A stretch of 64,000 nt of DNA from Amycolatopsis deserti (GTDB lineage Bacteria > Actinomycetota > Actinomycetes > Mycobacteriales > Pseudonocardiaceae). The stretch is from NCBI RefSeq assembly GCF_014653945.1, contig NZ_BNAU01000001.1, positions 1,178,001-1,242,000 on the forward strand. The letters are read 5' to 3'. Below, one piece after another: positions 56,699 through 64,000 of this stretch. The notes beneath the pieces were generated by a model, which was not told where the DNA came from, did not search any database, and saw only the letters and a program-made list of their open reading frames with translations. The position numbers and the translations under genes are program-made. Positions within the stretch are counted from its first letter, which is position 1, and each line of letters starts with the position of its first letter.

Positions 56699-58077
56699 GC
56701 ATGCCTCCCCAGGACGGTCAATGGCCGTACCAGCAGAACCAGCACCCCCAGCAGCCGTACGGGCAGCAACCCCCGTACCCCGCGCAGCAGCAGTACCCGC
56801 AGCAGCCCTACGGGCAGCAGCCGTACACACAGCCGTTCCAGCAGCTGCCGCCGCAGCAGCCGCCGAAGAAGGGCCGCCGCGGGCTGATCATCGGGCTCGT
56901 GGTCGCGCTGGTCGTGCTGCTCGGCGGCGGCGGGACGTGGTTCGCGCTGTCGCAGCGCGATTCGGTCGCCGCCGGCGCGGCCACCCCGACCGACGCGGCG
57001 CGGAACCTCGCGACGGCGCTCAGCGGAAACGACGTGGTCGGCATGGTCGGCGCTCTCGCGCCGGCCGAGGCCAAGCTGCTCACCGAGCCGATCGGGCAGA
57101 CCACCGACGAGCTCAAGCGCCTGGGCATCCTCAAGCCCGACGCGAACCCCGAGGCGCTGACCGGGATGCAGGTCAAGGCCGAGAACCTGACCTTCGACGA
57201 GGGCGGGGCCGAGCAGGTCAACGACCACCTGACGATCACCAAGCTCACCGGCGGCACGATCACGGTGACCGCGGACCCGTCGAAGCTGCCGCTGTCGGAC
57301 CGGCTGATGGCGCAGATGCCCTCCGGCGAGGGCCCGCAGACCGAGACGATCGACATCGCCGAGGAGGTCGCCGACTCCGGTGAGCCGATCCGCATCGCGA
57401 CGGTGAAGGTCGACGGCGAGTGGTACCCGAGCCTGCTCTACACGATGGCCGACTACGCGCTGCGCGACGAGAACGAGCCGTGGCCGTCGACCTCCATCCC
57501 GGCGCGCGGCGCCGGCAGCCCGAACGACGCCGTCAAGGAGCTCGTGCAGGCCGCGCTCGACGCCGACGTCACGCGCGTCATCGAGCTGCTGCCGCCGGAC
57601 GAGATGGCCGTCCTGCACGACGCCGGCCCCGCGCTCGTCGCGGCCGCGGCGAAGGACGCCGAGCCCAGCGGCGCGAAGCTGCTCGACCTGCGGACCGAGA
57701 CCTCCGCGGTACCCGGCGGCACCCGCGCCACCGTGACCCACGTGCAGATCCAGAGCCCGGACGGCGAGACCTACACCGTGACGAAGAAGGGCGACTGCTA
57801 CGAGGCCACCGGCGAGGGCCGCACCGAAGAGCTGTGCGCCGACTTCCTGGTGGACAACATCGAGAACGAGATCGGCTCGTCGGTGCCCGAGGAGGTCACC
57901 CAGGTCCTGCAGCACCTGTCGAGCGGCATCCTCGGCCAGGGCCTCGGCGTGATCACCACCGAGGTGGCCGGGCAGCACTACGTCAGCCCGCTGCGCACGT
58001 TCAACGAGCTGGGCCTGACCGTGCTGCGCAGCCTGCAGCCGGAGGACATCACCGCGCTGCTGCGCCTGGCGGAGTAG
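56695..58077 (+). CDS. Gln/Pro-rich single-pass membrane protein (third relative of the 3-kb pair)
   Basis: A 460-residue protein with an N-terminal tail of QQPYGQQ-like repeats (about 1-58), a KKGRRG stop signal, one membrane helix ([17 protein letters not shown], about 64-85) and a large extracellular region. That region looks like two tandem domains of about 180 residues (starting near [15 protein letters not shown] and near [18 protein letters not shown]), related in layout to the exported domains of the proteins at 3.1 and 3.9 kb. Two cysteines ([15 protein letters not shown]) may pair. Function unknown. Confidence 0.85.
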   Translation: MSMPPQDGQWPYQQNQHPQQPYGQQPPYPAQQQYPQQPYGQQPYTQPFQQLPPQQPPKKGRRGLIIGLVVALVVLLGGGGTWFALSQRDSVAAGAATPTDAARNLATALSGNDVVGMVGALAPAEAKLLTEPIGQTTDELKRLGILKPDANPEALTGMQVKAENLTFDEGGAEQVNDHLTITKLTGGTITVTADPSKLPLSDRLMAQMPSGEGPQTETIDIAEEVADSGEPIRIATVKVDGEWYPSLLYTMADYALRDENEPWPSTSIPARGAGSPNDAVKELVQAALDADVTRVIELLPPDEMAVLHDAGPALVAAAAKDAEPSGAKLLDLRTETSAVPGGTRATVTHVQIQSPDGETYTVTKKGDCYEATGEGRTEELCADFLVDNIENEIGSSVPEEVTQVLQHLSSGILGQGLGVITTEVAGQHYVSPLRTFNELGLTVLRSLQPEDITALLRLAE

Positions 58078-58114
58078 CGCGAAGGAGATCACACCGCTGC
58101 CTGGGCGGGTCGCG

Positions 58115-58143
58115 TTGAAGTCAAAAAAGGACAAGCGTACTGT
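58115..58143 (+). promoter_or_regulatory. Strong sigma-70-type promoter of acnA
   Basis: A -35 box TTGAAG (58115-58120), 17-bp spacer and -10 box TACTGT (58138-58143) stand in a notably AT-rich stretch. Transcription should start near 58150, leaving an untranslated leader of about 110 nt before the GTG. This is the clearest classical promoter in the window. Confidence 0.75.
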
Positions 58144-58261
58144 TTGCTTCGTGGGAGCCTGCGCCGTCCCCGCGTCTGCGGACGCGAGCCGCGTGCGCCA
58201 GACTCGCGACAGACAGACCCGAACCGAACTGACGGCGACGACCCTGCCCAGGGAGTTAGAC

Positions 58262-61075
<2,814 letters not shown>

Positions 61076-61090
61076 CGGTTTGTGGTGAGG

Positions 61091-61119
61091 AGCGCCCGCG
61101 AGCCCCGCTCGCGGGCGCT
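61091..61119 (+). terminator. Hairpin terminator after acnA
   Basis: A perfect 12-bp stem (AGCGCCCGCGAG paired with CTCGCGGGCGCT) around the 5-nt loop CCCCG, starting 15 bp after the acnA stop and followed by TCTTCG. A strong GC-rich actinobacterial terminator. Confidence 0.85.
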
Positions 61120-61159
61120 TCTTCGTCTCCGGGTCCCGCGCGCGGCCGGGAGCGGCGCG

Positions 61160-61175
61160 GTATAGGTCGTTATAC
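61160..61175. repeat. GTATA-N6-TATAC element, copy E
   Basis: A perfect copy of GTATAGGTCGTTATAC between the convergent acnA (plus, ends 84 bp before, after a hairpin) and the deazaflavin-dependent protein gene (minus, stop 2 bp beyond). Same orientation as all other copies. Confidence 0.9.
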
Positions 61176-61177
61176 GG

Positions 61178-61657
61178 CTACCGGCGGGTGAGGAGGAAGA
61201 TCGGCAGCTCCCGGCCGGCGGCCAGGCGCTCCATCTCGTAGCCGGGCCAGAAGTCCAGCAGGCGCTGCCACAGGCGGTCGTAGTCCTCGCCCTTGACGGG
61301 CTTCGCCGTCACCGGGATCTCGCGTCCGCGGATGGCGACCGTGGCCTCGGCGTGCTCACGCAGGTTGTAGGTCCAGCCGGGGTCGCGGGGGCGGCCCCAG
61401 TTGGAGCCGACCAGCACGAAGCCGTCCTCGTGCGGGTAGTACAGCAGGTTGGTGCTGCGGGGCAGTCCGCTCTTGCGCCCCAGGGTGGTCAGCCGCAGTG
61501 ACGGCAGGCCCGCGATGCCGACCAGGCTGACCCGCCCGCCGAACAGGCCGTGCAGCCGCTTGTCGGCCCAGATGATGACCTTCGCGAGCCGCATCAGCCA
61601 CGGCCGGGTGCCCAGCCTGCGGGCCAGGAGCGGAAGCGGATTCTTCACAACGCCCAT
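61178..61657 (-). CDS. Deazaflavin (F420)-dependent nitroreductase family protein
   Basis: A 159-residue split-barrel protein of the Ddn/FDOR-A family, which uses coenzyme F420. Diagnostic segments are LRLTTLGRKSGLPRSTNLLYYPHEDGFVLVGSNWG and the DPGWTYNLREHAEATVAI stretch, followed by TAKPVKGEDYDRLWQRLLDFWPGYE. Members reduce quinones or nitro compounds with F420H2, so the host probably makes F420. The N-terminal segment is amphipathic and may touch the membrane. ATG at 61657; longer in-frame readings are shadow sequence. Confidence 0.9.
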   Translation of the reverse strand: MGVVKNPLPLLARRLGTRPWLMRLAKVIIWADKRLHGLFGGRVSLVGIAGLPSLRLTTLGRKSGLPRSTNLLYYPHEDGFVLVGSNWGRPRDPGWTYNLREHAEATVAIRGREIPVTAKPVKGEDYDRLWQRLLDFWPGYEMERLAAGRELPIFLLTRR

Positions 61658-61791
61658 TGGACCACCCGCCCGCTTCCCGCACCGGCAACACCCGCTGCGG
61701 CGCCGGTCACGGTCCCGCAGCCCCCGCGGCCGAACGGGTGGCCGTGGCCGCGCCTTCGCGGCTCCCTTTCCTCCGCGGGCGAAGGGAGCCG

Positions 61792-62766
61792 CTAGCTCAT
61801 CGCGCGGGCCAGGGACACCCCGAACCGTCCCACGGCGTCGGTCCACCAGTGCTCCACCGCGAAGCCCGCGTCGGCCAGTTCGGTGGTCACTCCCTCGCGG
61901 CGGAACTTCGCCGAGATCTCCGTCCGGATGTACTCCCCCGCCTCGAACGACACCTCCATGCCCGCGCCGGGGATCGACACGCGTACCGCCTTCGGGGTGC
62001 GCAGCCGCATCTCGATCCACTCGTTTTCGGCGTCCCAGTGGGCCACGTGCTCGAAGGAGTCCGGGTCGAAGTCCGCGCCCAGCACCTCGTTGACCACCCG
62101 CAGCACGTTGCGGTTGAACTCCGCCGTCACGCCCGCCGCGTCGTCGTAGGCGCGCACCAGCGTCCCGGCGTCCTTGACCAGGTCGGTGCCCAGCAGGAAC
62201 CACTCGCCGCCGGCCAGCACGTCCCGCACCGACCGCAGGAACTTGCCCCGGTCGGCGGGCAGGAAGTTGCCGATCGTGCCGCCGAGGAACGCCACCAGCC
62301 GCGGCGGCTCACCGGGCAGCAGGCCCAGGTGCTCGGTGAAGTCGCCGACCACCCCGCGCACGTCCAGCCCCGGGTAGCCGGCCTGGATCGCCTCCACCGC
62401 CTCGGCCAGCGCCGACTCCGACACGTCCAGCGGCACGAACGTGCGCAGGCTGCCGTGGTCACGCAGCCCGTCCAACAGCAGCCGGGTCTTCTCGCTCGAC
62501 CCCGAGCCGAGCTCGACCAGCGTGTGCGCGCCGGTGATCCGCGCGATCTCGCCGGCCTCCCGCGCCAGCACCTCGCGTTCGGACCGCGTCGGGTAGTACT
62601 CGGGCAGCGCGGTGATGTCCTCGAACAGCCTGCTGCCCGTCGCGTCGTAGAACCACTTGGACGGCAGCCACTTCTGCTCGGCCGACAGCCCCTCCCGCAC
62701 GTCCGCGCGCAACGCCTCCGCGATGTCGCTCGCGCTGCGGTGGATGTCCAGTTCGGACTCGGTCAT
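61792..62766 (-). CDS. egtD: Histidine N-alpha-methyltransferase EgtD
   Basis: A 324-residue SAM-dependent enzyme that trimethylates histidine to hercynine, the first step of ergothioneine synthesis. It has the N-terminal LPSKWFYDATGSRLFEDITALPEYYPTRSE segment, the SAM motif LVELGSGSSEKTRLLL, FLGGTIGNF and the C-terminal EYIRTEISAKF, all typical of EgtD (about 320 aa). Its ATG overlaps the egtC stop (TGATG). Last gene of the egt operon in this window. Confidence 0.97.
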   Translation of the reverse strand: MTESELDIHRSASDIAEALRADVREGLSAEQKWLPSKWFYDATGSRLFEDITALPEYYPTRSEREVLAREAGEIARITGAHTLVELGSGSSEKTRLLLDGLRDHGSLRTFVPLDVSESALAEAVEAIQAGYPGLDVRGVVGDFTEHLGLLPGEPPRLVAFLGGTIGNFLPADRGKFLRSVRDVLAGGEWFLLGTDLVKDAGTLVRAYDDAAGVTAEFNRNVLRVVNEVLGADFDPDSFEHVAHWDAENEWIEMRLRTPKAVRVSIPGAGMEVSFEAGEYIRTEISAKFRREGVTTELADAGFAVEHWWTDAVGRFGVSLARAMS

Positions 62767-63524
62767 CAGGGAACACTCCGATCGGCGTTGAGGGGGATGA
62801 CTTCGACGGCGCCGTGCTCGGCGCGGACCAGGTGCCGGTCCGGCACCGCCGACCAGCCGGGCGCGTCGTCGAGCGGTTCGGACGCGACGAGGACGGCCTC
62901 GCCCTCGACCCGCACCGACAGGGCGTGGGTCCAGGCCGTGGCCACCAGCACGGTGCCGTCGGTGAGCAGGAAGTTCAGCCGCGACCCCGGCGCGGCCCGC
63001 TCGACCTGGGCGATCAGGTCGGCGACCGCGCCGGCGGGGTCCTCCCCCGCCTCGAGCCGCTCGCGCAGCAACGCCCACAGCACGGCCGAGTCGGTGGGCG
63101 CCTCCAGGGTCATCAGGTCGGTGACCGGCAGCTTCCCGGCCAGCGCGGCGAGGCTGTCCGGCCAGCCGCGCACCATCCCGTTGTGGCTGAACAGCCACCG
63201 CCCGCCGGTAAAGGGCGCGCACGCGCCCTCCCCGGACGGCATGCCGGTGGTGCCGTTGCGCACCGCGGCGACGAACGCGCCACTGTGGACCGACCGCGCC
63301 AGCCGCGGCAGGTCGTGGTCGCTCCACAGTGGAACCGGCCGGCGGTAGCGCACCGGCTCCGGCCCGGCGTCGTACCAGCCCAGCCCGAACCCGTCGGCGT
63401 TGACCACCCCGCCGCCGCGCATGTCCCGCGGCGCGTAGGTCTGGCGCAGCAGGGAGTGCGGCGCGTCGAACACCGCGTCCACCGGCGAGCGGGGCGGGCC
63501 CAGGTAACCCACGTGGCGGCACAT
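62766..63524 (-). CDS. egtC: Gamma-glutamyl-hercynylcysteine sulfoxide hydrolase EgtC
   Basis: A 252-residue class II glutamine-amidotransferase-fold enzyme removing the glutamyl group in ergothioneine synthesis. The catalytic cysteine is residue 2 after the initiator (MCRHVGYLG); NADGFGLGWY, SGAFVAAVRNGTTG and FSHNGMVRGW complete the pocket. Normal length. It lies 1 bp downstream of the egtB stop (TGAGATG) and overlaps egtD, so egtB-egtC-egtD are one operon. Confidence 0.97.
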   Translation of the reverse strand: MCRHVGYLGPPRSPVDAVFDAPHSLLRQTYAPRDMRGGGVVNADGFGLGWYDAGPEPVRYRRPVPLWSDHDLPRLARSVHSGAFVAAVRNGTTGMPSGEGACAPFTGGRWLFSHNGMVRGWPDSLAALAGKLPVTDLMTLEAPTDSAVLWALLRERLEAGEDPAGAVADLIAQVERAAPGSRLNFLLTDGTVLVATAWTHALSVRVEGEAVLVASEPLDDAPGWSAVPDRHLVRAEHGAVEVIPLNADRSVP

Positions 63525-63525
63525 C

Positions 63526-64000
63526 TCAGGCCCGCTCGCCCGGCGGGACGTCCCGCGCGCACCGGAACCCGGAGAAGATCTGCCGCCGGATCGGGTAGTC
63601 CCAGTTGCGGAACGTGCCGCGGACGGCCGCGGCGTCGGTGCCGAACGAACCGCCGCGCAGCACCTTGTACTCCGGCCCGAAGAACACCTCCGAGTACTCC
63701 CGGTAGGGGAAGGCGCGGAAGCCCGGGTAGCCGGCGAAGTCGGTGCTCGTCCACTCCCACACGTCGCCGATCAGCTGGTGCACGCCGAACGCCGACGCGC
63801 CCTTCGGATACGCGCCTGCCGGCGCCGGCGACAGGTGCCGCTGGCCCAGGTTCGCGTGCTCGGGCGTGGGATCGTCGTTGCCCCACGGGTAGCGCCGGGA
63901 CTCCCCGGTCGCCGGGTCGAACCGGGCGGCCTTCTCCCACTCCGCCTCGGTGGGCAGCCGCTTGCCGGCCCACTTCGCGTACGCCTCGGCCTCGTAGAAC
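63526..64000 (-). CDS. egtB: Hercynine oxygenase EgtB (5' end outside window)
   Basis: The last 157 residues of EgtB, the iron enzyme joining hercynine and gamma-glutamylcysteine. Only the C-terminal FGE-sulfatase-like domain is visible: AYAKWAGKRLPTEAEWEKAA, GDVWEWTSTDFAGYPGF, VLRGGSFGT and the ending RNWDYPIRRQIFSGFRCARD, which are the family's conserved ends. The DinB-like iron-binding half and any egtA would lie beyond the right edge. Confidence 0.96.
   Translation of the reverse strand, partial: FYEAEAYAKWAGKRLPTEAEWEKAARFDPATGESRRYPWGNDDPTPEHANLGQRHLSPAPAGAYPKGASAFGVHQLIGDVWEWTSTDFAGYPGFRAFPYREYSEVFFGPEYKVLRGGSFGTDAAAVRGTFRNWDYPIRRQIFSGFRCARDVPPGERA

Noticed and set aside
61658-61791. 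Start extension of the deazaflavin-dependent protein or a separate small gene
   Set aside because: The frame is open to 62203 but covers egtD in the wrong frame; family length and the ATG at 61657 fit the short form.

Overview
This window is about 73% GC-rich chromosomal DNA from an actinobacterium, most likely a Pseudonocardiaceae member such as Amycolatopsis. The markers are a proteasomal ATPase (mpa/arc), mycothiol biosynthesis (mshC), ergothioneine biosynthesis (egtD, egtC, partial egtB), an F420-type deazaflavin-dependent protein, a [2Fe-2S]-type ferrochelatase, and many GTG/TTG starts with 1-4 bp gene overlaps. From memory, the order mpa - proline-rich membrane proteins - trmI - RecB-like nuclease - hisG/hisE - metH - PAC2 - mshC matches the Mycobacterium tuberculosis Rv2115c-Rv2130c neighbourhood, and fabG - inhA/fabI - hemH matches Rv1483-Rv1485.

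Layout. 0-8.5 kb: small HTH gene, small membrane protein, mpa, two paralogous Pro/Gly/Gln-rich membrane proteins, trmI, an M50/CBS protease, a RecB-type nuclease and a thioesterase. 8.5-12.5 kb: orphan ParA, a decayed MFS/TetR region, an ECF42-type sigma factor coupled to its DGPF (YCII) partner, and an NTF2-like protein. 12.5-21 kb: the minus-strand unit metH - HAD - hisE - hisG - AEC transporter, with PAC2 - MFS divergent. 21-30 kb: metallophosphoesterase, MFS and ArsR, an ABC-F ribosome-protection-type ATPase, mshC, a GH25 lysozyme, a TetR/P450 divergent pair and a cupin. 30-36 kb: a GC-rich non-coding tract, an AAA ATPase-VWA pair (Rv0958/Rv0959-like), unknown genes and one pseudogene. 36-44.6 kb: hemH - inhA - fabG, an MHS transporter, a two-component system, a repeat-built coding tract, a TAXI binding protein, a thioesterase and a methyltransferase. 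44.5-53.7 kb: PhoD, TrmL, DUF2267, a frameshifted KAP-like NTPase, the MoxR-DUF58-VWA operon and a MobA-like transferase. 53.9-64 kb: alpha/beta hydrolase, NlpC/P60 hydrolase, membrane proteins, aconitase, a deazaflavin-dependent protein and the egt operon running off the right edge.

The most unusual structure is a 16-bp AT-rich element, GTATAGGTCGTTATAC, present in four perfect copies plus one near-perfect copy, all in the same orientation. Three lie between convergent genes, often supplying the stop codon itself; two bracket the small HTH gene at the left end, one overlapping its predicted -10 box. The second is a tandem-repeat open frame joined by 4-bp overlaps to both a histidine kinase and a TAXI protein. 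Leaderless promoters (TANNNT, 6-7 nt, start codon) are frequent. No tRNA, rRNA, CRISPR array, insertion sequence or prophage was seen.
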